From an uncultured Collinsella sp. (GTDB lineage Bacteria; Actinomycetota; Coriobacteriia; Coriobacteriales; Coriobacteriaceae), in contig CABUKY010000064.1 of NCBI GenBank assembly GCA_902492185.1, positions 1-9,583 of the forward strand: a stretch of 9,583 nt of DNA. Reading direction: 5' to 3'. Shown here piece after piece: positions 1 to 6,548 of the stretch; position 1 is the first letter of the stretch, and each line of letters starts with the position of its first letter. A model generated the notes under the pieces. That model made no database searches and was not told the DNA's origin. It worked only from the letters and a program-made list of their open reading frames with translations. Position numbers and translations under genes: made by a program.

Positions 1-1665
1 ACGTCCAAGGGCCTGTTCGCGCTCGAGGAGGGCGACTGCTGTGCGGCGGCTGAGGTTGAGGGCTTCAACTTCGTCCACGGCGTGATTGCCGGCGTGCTCG
101 CGCGTCTGTTTATGGAGGGTCGCGTGGCGAGCCCGGATATGAAGGCGCTGTTGCACGAGCTTTCGCCCATCGATTCTTCTGAGCCCGAGCTTATGGACCC
201 GCTGGCAGTCGATTCCACGCGCATCTTCGATACCGTGGTTGCCGCCTACCTGCTGGATTCCGACCGCTCCGAGTTCGATGAGGCGTATCTGGCCGATACC
301 TATCTGCAGATGGCGCTGCCTGCGGCGCGCGGTGCAGAGGGTGCCGGCGAGGACGCCCCCGCGCCCGCCGCTCGCACGGCGGCCTTAACGCTGGCGCTGG
401 TCGCACCGCTGCGCGACCGCATGGCCCGTGAGAACGCCACCAACGTGTTCGACGGCATCGAGATGCCGCTTGTGCCGGTGCTTGCCAAGATGGAGCGCGC
501 GGGCATGCTCGTAGACCCCGACCGTCTGCATAGTCTGTCCGAGGGCCTGGCGACTCAGATTGCCGAGGTCGAGCGCAGCATTCGTGACCTGGCGGGTGAC
601 GAGACCTTTAATATTGGCAGTCCCATGCAGCTGTCGCATGTGCTCTTTGATGTGATGGGGCTTCCGACCAAGGGCCTCAAGAAGACTAAGCACGGCTATT
701 ATTCGACCAACGCCAAGGTGCTGAGTGACCTTGCCCGCGACCACGAGATCGTGCGCCTGATTTTGGACTGGCGTGAGAAGTCCAAAATCAAGTCCACCTA
801 TCTGGACACGCTGGGCCCGCTACGCCGTGGTGACGGTCGTGTGCACACTACGTACAACCAGACCATCACAGCAACGGGGCGTCTGTCCTCGAGCGACCCG
901 AACCTGCAGAACATCCCGACGCGCTCGGAGCTGGGTCGTACCGTCAAGACGGCGTTTTCGGCAGGCGAGGGAAGCGTCTTTTTGGCGGTGGACTACTCGC
1001 AGATCGAGCTGCGTCTGCTGGCGCATCTCTCGGGTGACGAGCACTTGGTGCGCGCCTTTAACGAGGGCGAGGACTTCCATGCCGAGACGGCGGCGCGCGT
1101 GTTTGGCGTTCCCGTGTTCGAGGTAACGCCCGACCTGCGCAGTCGCGCCAAGGCCGTGAACTTTGGCATCGTGTATGGTCAGCAGGCTTACGGCCTGTCG
1201 CAGTCGCTGCATATCTCGATGGCCGAGGCACGCGACATGATCGACCGCTACTACGAGGCCTACCCGGGCGTGCGTACGTTCCTCGACAACGTAGTGGCGC
1301 GCGCCAAGCAGACGGGCTACGCCGAGACCATGTATGGCCGCAGACGCCATATTCCCGAGCTCAAGGCCAAAAACCCGCAACTCCGCGGCTTTGGCGAGCG
1401 CACGGCCATGAACCACCCCATGCAGGGAACCGCCGCCGACATCATCAAGATCGCCATGGCCCGCGTAAGCCGCCGCCTGGAAGAAGAGGGCTTTGCCGCC
1501 CACATGATCTTGCAGGTACACGACGAACTGGACTTTGAGTGCCCCACCGATGAAGTCGAGCGCCTGACCACCATGGTCCGCGACGTCATGGAACACGTAG
1601 TAGACCTCCGCGTCCCCCTAATCGCCGAAGCCAGCACCGGCATAACCTGGGCCGACGCGAAATAG
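1..1665 (+). CDS. polA: DNA polymerase I, C-terminal part (5'-truncated by window edge)
   Basis: Family A DNA polymerase, which fills gaps and removes primers during replication and repair. The reading frame is open from base 1, so the gene starts upstream; 554 residues are visible. The 5'-nuclease domain is outside the window and the visible part begins inside the 3'-5' exonuclease-like domain. Numbering from the window start, the polymerase domain shows motif A DYSQIELRLLAHLSGD (D331, catalytic metal ligand), motif B / O-helix RSRAKAVNFGIVYG (from about residue 380) and motif C QVHDELDFE (HDE at about 507-509, second catalytic aspartate). The template-binding stretch TGRLSSSDPNLQNIPTR lies before motif A. 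All key polymerase residues are present. Whether the proofreading domain is active cannot be judged from this fragment. Glutamate codon choice changes sharply in the last ~200 bases (GAG only, then mostly GAA). A terminator hairpin follows 35 bases after the stop. Confidence 0.98.
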   Translation, partial: TSKGLFALEEGDCCAAAEVEGFNFVHGVIAGVLARLFMEGRVASPDMKALLHELSPIDSSEPELMDPLAVDSTRIFDTVVAAYLLDSDRSEFDEAYLADTYLQMALPAARGAEGAGEDAPAPAARTAALTLALVAPLRDRMARENATNVFDGIEMPLVPVLAKMERAGMLVDPDRLHSLSEGLATQIAEVERSIRDLAGDETFNIGSPMQLSHVLFDVMGLPTKGLKKTKHGYYSTNAKVLSDLARDHEIVRLILDWREKSKIKSTYLDTLGPLRRGDGRVHTTYNQTITATGRLSSSDPNLQNIPTRSELGRTVKTAFSAGEGSVFLAVDYSQIELRLLAHLSGDEHLVRAFNEGEDFHAETAARVFGVPVFEVTPDLRSRAKAVNFGIVYGQQAYGLSQSLHISMAEARDMIDRYYEAYPGVRTFLDNVVARAKQTGYAETMYGRRRHIPELKAKNPQLRGFGERTAMNHPMQGTAADIIKIAMARVSRRLEEEGFAAHMILQVHDELDFECPTDEVERLTTMVRDVMEHVVDLRVPLIAEASTGITWADAK

Positions 1666-1700
1666 GAAAGTAACCACAGTTCCAAAGTAACCAAAAGCAG

Positions 1701-1732
1701 AAGGGGGCTCCTTGCCAACAAGGAGCCCCCTT
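1701..1732 (+). terminator. Intrinsic terminator after polA
   Basis: A perfect 14-bp stem (1701-1714 with 1719-1732) has a 4-base CCAA loop and is GC-rich in the middle. It lies 35 bases downstream of the polA stop. The tail (CGTTCAATTAAATT) is only moderately T-rich. A-rich sequence lies on the other side, so it may also stop transcription coming from the convergent gene. Confidence 0.85.
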
Positions 1733-1775
1733 CGTTCAATTAAATTCAGCCAAAGTATCTAGGCGCCAAGACGCT

Positions 1776-1960
1776 ATCTTGGCGGCAAGCAAGTCACCGC
1801 AGGACCTGGCCGGGCGAGGCGGGTAAGTTTTTCGTAGATTCCGCACGAGCCGGAAAGCACTTAATGTGCTTTCCGAGCGAGCCCAGGACCTGACCGAGCG
1901 AAAAACTTACCCGCCTCGCCCGGCCAGGTCCGACGAGCCACGTTAACGAGCCGCCAAGAT
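1776..1960. repeat. Compound palindromic element between convergent genes
   Basis: Three nested inverted repeats are visible. The main one is a perfect 33-bp inverted repeat, 1802-1834 with 1899-1931. Inside it lies a second perfect 10-bp hairpin, 1851-1860 with 1866-1875 (loop TTAAT). Outside it a 10-bp pair, ATCTTGGCGG at 1776-1785 and CCGCCAAGAT at 1951-1960, extends the symmetry into the last codons of the HAD gene. An 18-base direct repeat with 2 mismatches (1800-1817 and 1884-1901) overlaps the main arms. It encodes no plausible protein. It could be a bidirectional terminator, but there is no clear T-tract. The size and layered symmetry also fit a small non-autonomous or REP-like intergenic element. 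A genome-wide copy search would decide. Confidence 0.8.
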
Positions 1961-2764
1961 GGCGTCGATGAGCGTCAGTACGCCCCCGTCGTTGTTGCTC
2001 GGAATGCGCCACTTGGCGTGCGCGTTCATGTGCTCCTCGGCATTGTCCACGATAAAGCTATGCCCGACGCGCTCCAGCATGGGAATGTCGTTGTAGGTGT
2101 CGCCAACGGCGGCGGCGTCGGCGATATCGATGCCGAGCTGCTCGCACAGGTGCGCGACGCCCGACCCCTTGTCGACGCCCAGATTCATAAAGTCGATCCA
2201 CTCGCGGCCAGCATTGGTGACGTAGAGCTGACCCGAGAATGCAGGGCTGTAGTCCTCGCGAAACGCTGGCTCGGCATCGTAGGCGGGGAAGAAGATCGAA
2301 ATCTTGTTGGATTCGACGTCAAGGCCCTCAAAGCTATCGACGTAGTTGATTGTGTTGTAGTAGACGCTGATCTCGTCGTGGTATTGATGGTCGCGGGCAA
2401 GTACGTAGAACTCGTCGAAGCAGCACAGGACGGGGCGCGGATCCTCCGAGGCGCGGCTCAAGACCTGCTGATACAGCTCCACGTCAATAGTGCTCTTATA
2501 GATATAGCTGCCGCGATAGATCACGCACGCTCCGTTGTCGGGACAAAAGGCGAGGCGGTTCTTGACGCCCTCGAACATCTCCTCGAGCTTGGGGGCGGGA
2601 CGTCCGCTGGCGGGGCAGAATACGATGTCGGCGTCGGCGAGCTTGTCTAGGCGCTCATCAAGACCCTGGGGCAGCACGCGCTCGTCGGTCAGCAGCGTCT
2701 TGTCCATGTCGACGGCGAGAATCTTAATGTTTCCGATATTGGCGTCCGATTCGTAAGTTTGCAT
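1943..2764 (-). CDS. Cof-type HAD-superfamily (class IIB) phosphatase
   Basis: Predicted cytoplasmic haloacid-dehalogenase-family phosphohydrolase of 273 residues, a typical length for the Cof/YidA-like IIB group, which dephosphorylates sugar phosphates, FMN, pyridoxal phosphate and similar metabolites. All four HAD motifs are present: DMDKTLL with nucleophile D19 and acid/base D21; CPASGR with S53; the conserved lysine K199 in VDKGSGVAHLCEQLGI; and GDTYND with metal-binding D222 and D226. The region between motifs II and III is the size expected for a IIB cap. The ATG at 2762-2764 is preceded by GAAAGG nine bases upstream, much like the ndk ribosome binding site. It is transcribed alone, convergent with polA and divergent from the argG control region. 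The substrate cannot be predicted from sequence. Confidence 0.93.
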   Translation of the reverse strand: MQTYESDANIGNIKILAVDMDKTLLTDERVLPQGLDERLDKLADADIVFCPASGRPAPKLEEMFEGVKNRLAFCPDNGACVIYRGSYIYKSTIDVELYQQVLSRASEDPRPVLCCFDEFYVLARDHQYHDEISVYYNTINYVDSFEGLDVESNKISIFFPAYDAEPAFREDYSPAFSGQLYVTNAGREWIDFMNLGVDKGSGVAHLCEQLGIDIADAAAVGDTYNDIPMLERVGHSFIVDNAEEHMNAHAKWRIPSNNDGGVLTLIDAILAAR

Positions 2765-2799
2765 AAAAGCGAGCCTTTCGTTTCGAGATTGTTTCAGAC

Positions 2800-2805
2800 G
2801 TTATA
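2800..2805 (-). promoter_or_regulatory. Possible -10 element for the HAD phosphatase gene
   Basis: On the minus strand this hexamer reads TATAAC (5 of 6 to the consensus), 35 bases upstream of the HAD start codon. No convincing -35 element is seen at the right distance, so this is only a candidate. Confidence 0.3.
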
Positions 2806-2907
2806 GCCATCAATTCGTAGTCGGGCGTATTTTCGCAGGAACGGAGCGTATTTGCACCACGCTTCACAAAGTAATGAAAAAACTTTTCAGAAATTTGAAT
2901 TTGTCGC

Positions 2908-2935
2908 TTGTGCTGCGGGCACTTTAGCGTAATAT
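2908..2935 (+). promoter_or_regulatory. Candidate promoter for the arginine leader/argG transcript
   Basis: TTGTGC (2908-2913) and TAATAT (2930-2935) are separated by 16 bases in a locally AT-richer stretch. Both hexamers match the vegetative consensus only partly (3/6 and 4/6). Transcription from here would start near 2942-2946 and give about 95 bases before the leader ORF and about 375 bases before argG. A second, poorly spaced pair (TTGCTA at 3223, TATATG at 3249) lies closer to argG and would bypass the leader. Transcript mapping is needed to choose. Confidence 0.35.
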
Positions 2936-3038
2936 AGCGACCATCGAAAACGGAGACGGAAAAACAACCGCTTACCGAGGAAAAGGTACCGTTTACGATA
3001 TTAGAATTGCGCCCGGCGATAGGTGAAAGGAGAGGCAG

Positions 3039-3113
3039 ATGCAGTTCGTAACGATCATCACCACTGCAGACAATGCCATCCGACGCCAGCGCGCAATTTC
3101 CCGACGACGATAA
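3039..3113 (+). CDS. Putative arginine-rich leader peptide upstream of argG
   Basis: A 24-residue ORF begins at ATG 3039 and ends at TAA 3111-3113. A strong Shine-Dalgarno (GAAAGGAGAGG, 3025-3035) sits directly upstream, as strong as that of any large gene here. The C-terminal end reads IRRQRAISRRR: six of the last ten residues are arginine (codons 15, 16, 18, 22, 23, 24), and the peptide ends CGA CGA CGA TAA. It lies 205 bases before argG. A short translated ORF rich in the end-product amino acid, ahead of a biosynthetic gene and followed by alternative hairpins, is the classical layout of a leader-peptide attenuator (as in trp, his and ilv leaders). Here it would sense charged tRNA-Arg. CGA is not the arginine codon used by the neighbouring genes, which favour CGC/CGT. 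The ORF and ribosome binding site are seen directly; the sensing role is inferred. Chance occurrence of such a short ORF cannot be excluded without conservation data. Confidence 0.62.
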   Translation: MQFVTIITTADNAIRRQRAISRRR

Positions 3114-3224
3114 CAATCGTCTCTGTCCGCATGGGGCGAATTGCCTCAACAGAGTCATTTTGAGGTCGTTGGGTTTTAGCACGACATTGCTGCATGTTTC
3201 TAGGGCATGTATGTGCTGATTTTT
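3093..3224 (+). promoter_or_regulatory. Putative attenuator region of argG: alternative RNA hairpins
   Basis: Several pairings seen by eye compete with one another. A: 3093-3102 with 3134-3144 (10 pairs, C3137 bulged, one G-U), whose left arm lies inside the arginine codon region of the leader ORF. A': GACGAT 3106-3111 with ATCGTC 3116-3121, loop AACA, across the last Arg codons and stop. B: CTCTGT 3121-3126 with ACAGAG 3149-3154. C: CCTCAA 3144-3149 with TTGAGG 3160-3165. D: GTCGT 3165-3169 with ACGAC 3181-3185. E: the terminator-like stem 3176-3219. A and C overlap at 3144, B and C at 3149, C and D at 3165, and D and E at 3181-3185. A ribosome held on the Arg codons would disrupt A and A'. 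Which form lets transcription through was not established. No T-box motif is seen. Confidence 0.45.
3176..3224 (+). terminator. Possible attenuator terminator between leader ORF and argG
   Basis: Bases 3176-3190 can pair with 3205-3219 (14 pairs including two G-U, with single-base bulges at T3188 and A3211), closed by a 14-base loop. A run of five T follows immediately (3220-3224). The stem is less GC-rich than the other terminators in this window, so it may be conditional or weak. It lies between the arginine leader ORF and argG, where a regulated terminator would be expected. Confidence 0.42.
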
Positions 3225-3318
3225 GCTATTTAACCTGATATTGCACGGTATATGACCTTGAAATGACTTGCAACTGACCGATGTTCTAACTAGCTACCAA
3301 GGGCGAAAGGAAACAGCC

Positions 3319-4545
3319 ATGAGCAAGGAAAAAGTCGTTCTCGCATATTCCGGTGGTCTTGATACATCCGTATGTGTCAAGTGGCTCCAGGACGAGAAGA
3401 ATCTCGATGTCGTTTGTGTCTGCGGCAACGTGGGCCAGGAAGAGACCGGACTGGATGCCAAGAAGCAGAAGGCGCTCGACCTGGGCGTTCTCGATTGCCA
3501 GGTGCTCGACCTGCGCGACGAGTTCTCCGATGAGTTCCTGACCAAAGCCATCGCCGCAAACTCCATGTACGAGAACAAGTATCCGCTGCTCTCCGCCCTG
3601 TCTCGCCCGCTGCTTGCCAAGAAGCTTGTTGAGGTCGCCCACGAGTTTGGCGCGACCTACGTCGCCCACGGCTGCACCGGCAAGGGTAACGACCAGGTCC
3701 GTTTTGAGGCCGCCGTCAAGGCCCTCGACCCCGAGCTCAAGGTTATCGCCCCGGTTCGCGAGTGGGACCTGAAGTGTCGCCCCGACGAGGTCGCCTATGC
3801 CCACGCCCACAACGTGCCGGTTCCCGAGGGTGCCAACGACAACCCCTACTCCATCGACGACAACCTGTGGGGTCGTGCCATTGAGTGCGGTCACCTGGAG
3901 GATCCCTGGAATGAGCCGCTCGACGACGCTTGGGTTATGACCAAGAATCCCGAGGACACCCCGGACACCCCGACCTACACCGAGATTGAGTTTGAGGCCG
4001 GCAAGCCCGTCGCCGTCGACGGCAAGAAGATGAAGCTCTCTGAGATCGTCATCGCCCTCAACAAGATCTCCGGCGACAATGGCTTTGGCCGTCTCGATCT
4101 GGTCGAGGATCGCCTGGTGGGCCTTAAGAGCCGCGAGTGCTACGAGGTTCCCGGCGCCCTGACGCTCATCACCGCCCACAAGGCGCTCGAGGACATCTGC
4201 GTCGAGGGCGACCTGCTCAAGACCAAGATCAAGCTCGAGCAGGATTGGGCCACCGCCGTGTACAACGGCCAGTGGTACAGCCCGCTCAAGAACGCGCTCG
4301 ATGCCTTTATGGCCGACACGCAAAAGTTCGTGACCGGCACTGTCCGTCTGAAGTTCTTTAAGGGCAACTGCCATGTCGTCGGCCGCAAGAGCCCCTTCAG
4401 CCTCTACGACTACGGTCTGGCTACCTACGACCGCGACACCACGTTTGACGAGAAGGCCAGCGCCGGCTTTATCGAGATCGATACGCTGTCGCTCAAGACG
4501 TGGGCAAAGGTCCAGGGCCCCAGCTCTGCTGCTGCCCAGGCCTAG
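3319..4545 (+). CDS. argG: Argininosuccinate synthase
   Basis: Catalyses ATP-dependent condensation of citrulline with aspartate to argininosuccinate, the penultimate step of arginine synthesis, in the cytoplasm. The protein has 408 residues, normal for the family. The N-terminal PP-loop AYSGGLDTS (residues 9-17) binds ATP; GCTGKGNDQVRFE (from residue 118) and the downstream NPYSIDDNLWGRAIECG stretch are family signatures; SRECYEVPG follows in the synthetase domain. The start is placed at ATG 3319 because GGGCGAAAGG (3301-3310) sits upstream and the family begins just before the PP-loop; a longer in-frame ORF back to TTG 3268 has no homology-like sequence before this methionine. It is preceded by the putative arginine leader and followed by a hairpin region. 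It is not overlapping or tightly coupled to argH, which lies about 520 bases further on. Confidence 0.98.
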   Translation: MSKEKVVLAYSGGLDTSVCVKWLQDEKNLDVVCVCGNVGQEETGLDAKKQKALDLGVLDCQVLDLRDEFSDEFLTKAIAANSMYENKYPLLSALSRPLLAKKLVEVAHEFGATYVAHGCTGKGNDQVRFEAAVKALDPELKVIAPVREWDLKCRPDEVAYAHAHNVPVPEGANDNPYSIDDNLWGRAIECGHLEDPWNEPLDDAWVMTKNPEDTPDTPTYTEIEFEAGKPVAVDGKKMKLSEIVIALNKISGDNGFGRLDLVEDRLVGLKSRECYEVPGALTLITAHKALEDICVEGDLLKTKIKLEQDWATAVYNGQWYSPLKNALDAFMADTQKFVTGTVRLKFFKGNCHVVGRKSPFSLYDYGLATYDRDTTFDEKASAGFIEIDTLSLKTWAKVQGPSSAAAQA

Positions 4546-4561
4546 CGCCTCCTTCCCTTGG

Positions 4562-4587
4562 TATCCGCGCGGCCCATCCGCGTGATA
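4562..4587 (+). other. Hairpin just after argG
   Basis: TATC (4562-4565) pairs with GATA (4584-4587), and GCGCGG (4567-4572) with CCGCGT (4578-4583, one G-U), with C4566 bulged and a CCCAT loop. It begins 17 bases after the argG stop. No T-tract follows, so it may protect the mRNA 3' end or be incidental. A weaker 7-bp pairing, CATAACG 4588-4594 with CGTTATG 4617-4623, follows. Confidence 0.4.
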
Positions 4588-4698
4588 CATAACGGGCGCA
4601 CGGGGTCCCTACCTTTCGTTATGCTTGCTGACACTTCTTAACATCGGTGGCCCCTACGTTCCGCCCGCATATATGATGCCGCGTCTGCGGCTGAGTCC

Positions 4699-4728
4699 GA
4701 GCCCCGCCGGGGTTGTCCGGCGGGGCTC
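4699..4728 (+). terminator. GC-rich terminator-like hairpin between argG and the small ORF
   Basis: A perfect 12-bp GC-rich stem (4699-4710 with 4717-4728) has loop GGTTGT, followed by CCTTCTATCAATTT. It lies 150 bases downstream of argG and 50 bases upstream of the small ORF at 4779. It most simply terminates argG. No well-spaced promoter is seen between it and the small ORF, so transcription of that ORF may depend on readthrough. Confidence 0.7.
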
Positions 4729-4778
4729 CTTCTATCAATTTGGCGGCTCTGTGCCTATATATATGAGGAGTATCCATT

Positions 4779-4949
4779 ATGTTCAATGCTATCGCGCATG
4801 CTTTGCTTGCCCTCGCGCCCGAGTTCGATGCTGTAAGGGTCGAGGACGTTCCTATGAGCCTGAAGGCCTGGATCGATGGTTCGCAGGGCAACATCCGGAG
4901 GGAGACGTTGGGCGCCAAGTGCATGGTGCGTCACTTCTTTGCAAATTAG
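4779..4949 (+). CDS. Small hypothetical protein (56 residues)
   Basis: Not recognised. The ORF starts at ATG 4779 with GAGGAG (4765-4770) eight bases upstream and ends with TAG 4947-4949. The N-terminus (MFNAIAHALLALAPEF) could form a short amphipathic or hydrophobic helix; the middle contains VEDVPMSLKAWIDGSQG and the end is basic and aromatic (RRETLGAKCMVRHFFAN). There is no clear signal peptide or full transmembrane segment. Most codons resemble the neighbours, but arginine is mostly AGG/CGG (AGG once, then CGG AGG in tandem), unlike the CGC/CGT of the large genes. It sits between argG and argH behind a terminator-like hairpin, so it could be a small protein gene, a second leader-type ORF or a gene remnant. 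The ribosome binding site and codon pattern support translation; no function is claimed. Confidence 0.5.
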   Translation: MFNAIAHALLALAPEFDAVRVEDVPMSLKAWIDGSQGNIRRETLGAKCMVRHFFAN

Positions 4950-5067
4950 CCACATGGCCCCGCGCGCGGCAGGGAGTGTGTAAAACTAGCGGTTGATAAA
5001 TCGCTTTAGCGACAGGGCACATTGCTTTGGACGCTTGTTTTGGTATTTGGAGAAAGGAGACGGTTCC

Positions 5068-6498
5068 ATGGCTCTTTGGGGCGGTCGTTTTGAGGCGGGC
5101 GTGGCCGAGGTCACGCAGGAGTTTGGCGCGTCGCTGCCGGTCGACAAACATCTCTATAAGCAGGATATCGCCGGCTCTAAGGCGCATGCCAAGATGTTGG
5201 CCGCCCAGGGCATCATCAGTGCCGAGGACGAGCAGGCGATTGCCAAGGGCCTGACCGGAATCGAACAGGATATCGATGCCGGCAACTTTACCTTCGACAT
5301 CAACGATGAGGACATTCATATGTCCATCGAGAGCGAGCTGACGCGTCGCATCGGCGAGGCTGGCAAGCGCTTGCATACTGGGCGTTCGCGCAACGACCAG
5401 GTGGCGACCGATACGCGCCTGGGCGTCAAGGCGCTGGCCAAGGAGCTCATGGAGGCCAATCTTGAGCTGCGCCATGTGCTGGTGGATGCGGCCAAGAAGT
5501 ACGACAAGGTGATTCTGCCGGGCTACACGCATATGCAGCACGCTCAGCCCGTGCTGCTCTCGCATCATCTGCTGGCGTATTTCTGGATGTTCGCGCGCGA
5601 CTTTACGCGCCTGAAGGCCGCCTTTGATGCCGCCGACAACTGCCCGCTTGGTGCTGCCGCGCTTGCCGGTACGAGCTATCCGCTCGATCGCCAGATGACG
5701 GCTGCCGAACTTGGCTTTGCGGGCGTGATCCCCAACTCGCTCGATGCGGTTTCCGACCGTGATTTCCTGCTCGATCTGCATTACGCCGGATCCGTCATGG
5801 CGATGCACCTGTCGCGTCTTTCCGAGGAGATCGTGCTGTGGTCGAGCTCCGAATTTGGCTTTATCACGCTTTCAGACTCCTACTCCACCGGCTCGTCTAT
5901 CATGCCGCAGAAGAAGAACCCCGACTTTGCCGAGCTTATCCGCGGCAAGAGCGGTCGCGTGTACGGCAACCTGGTGCAGCTGCTGGTAACCATGAAGGGC
6001 TTGCCGCTTGCTTATAACAAGGACTTGCAGGAGGACAAGGAGGGCGCGCTCGATACCGCCCATACGCTCATGCAGTGCCTGTCCGTTATGGCCGGAATGA
6101 TTTCGACTTGGACCGTCAACGAGGATGCCATGGCGCGCGAGTGCGGCGTGGGGCACCTTGCCGCCACCGATGTTGCCGATTACCTGGCCAAGCGTGGCCT
6201 GCCGTTCCGCGAGGCACATGCCGTGGTGGGCCATCTGGTCCTGATGTGCGAGAAGCGCGGCTGCAATCTTGAGGACCTGCCGTTTGAGGTGTTCCAGGAG
6301 GCAAGCCCGCTCTTTGAGCGCGACATTACCGAGGCGCTCGACATCCCGTCGATTGTCGCCGCGCGCACGACCGAGGGCGGCACCGCCCCTGCCGCCGTTG
6401 CCGTGCAGCTGCAGCGTGCCGAGGCGCAGCTCGTGGTCGACGAGGGTGTGTTTGGGTCACTGACTAAGGTCGTCGAGATGGGCCACGGGGTAAAGTAG
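5068..6498 (+). CDS. argH: Argininosuccinate lyase
   Basis: Cleaves argininosuccinate to arginine and fumarate, the last step of arginine biosynthesis; a homotetramer of the aspartase/fumarase superfamily. It has 476 residues, slightly longer than the usual ~460. It begins MALWGGRF, the typical family start. Motifs in order: HTGRSRNDQ from residue 103; GYTHMQHAQP from 152, with the T154-H155 pair expected in the active site; CPLGAAALAGTSYPLDR; and the superfamily signature GSSIMPQKKNP from residue 275, carrying the catalytic serine loop (S276/S277). The start at ATG 5068 is chosen because GAAAGGAGA (5053-5061) lies just upstream; the frame stays open back to TTG 4993 but that stretch is unlike the family. 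It is separated from argG by a hairpin and a small ORF, so probably not in a simple argGH operon. Confidence 0.98.
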   Translation: MALWGGRFEAGVAEVTQEFGASLPVDKHLYKQDIAGSKAHAKMLAAQGIISAEDEQAIAKGLTGIEQDIDAGNFTFDINDEDIHMSIESELTRRIGEAGKRLHTGRSRNDQVATDTRLGVKALAKELMEANLELRHVLVDAAKKYDKVILPGYTHMQHAQPVLLSHHLLAYFWMFARDFTRLKAAFDAADNCPLGAAALAGTSYPLDRQMTAAELGFAGVIPNSLDAVSDRDFLLDLHYAGSVMAMHLSRLSEEIVLWSSSEFGFITLSDSYSTGSSIMPQKKNPDFAELIRGKSGRVYGNLVQLLVTMKGLPLAYNKDLQEDKEGALDTAHTLMQCLSVMAGMISTWTVNEDAMARECGVGHLAATDVADYLAKRGLPFREAHAVVGHLVLMCEKRGCNLEDLPFEVFQEASPLFERDITEALDIPSIVAARTTEGGTAPAAVAVQLQRAEAQLVVDEGVFGSLTKVVEMGHGVK

Positions 6499-6548
6499 GG
6501 ATTTGGCTGAAGCCGTTTTGGCCATTTATTGATAAATCGTTTTCACTT

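Noticed and set aside
820..1596. 258-residue minus-strand ORF opposite polA
   Set aside because: Shadow of the polymerase domain, whose motifs A, B and C are intact on the plus strand.
2724..3182. 152-residue minus-strand ORF across the argG upstream region
   Set aside because: It starts with GTG without a ribosome binding site, overlaps the start of the HAD gene, has no recognisable motif, and runs opposite to the leader ORF and hairpins. It looks like chance openness in a long intergenic region.
3191..3318. ArgR-type ARG box upstream of argG
   Set aside because: I searched by eye for paired AT-rich palindromic boxes. A CATG-N9-CATG repeat at 3193-3209 is present, but nothing matches the known ARG box consensus well enough to call.
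2940..3318. T-box or riboswitch controlling argG
   Set aside because: No T-box sequence of the AGGGTGGNACCGCG type and no recognised riboswitch core; the leader ORF is a better explanation.
3286..4590. 434-residue minus-strand ORF opposite argG
   Set aside because: Antisense shadow of argG; GC-rich codon bias keeps this frame open. The composition is low-complexity and no motif is visible.
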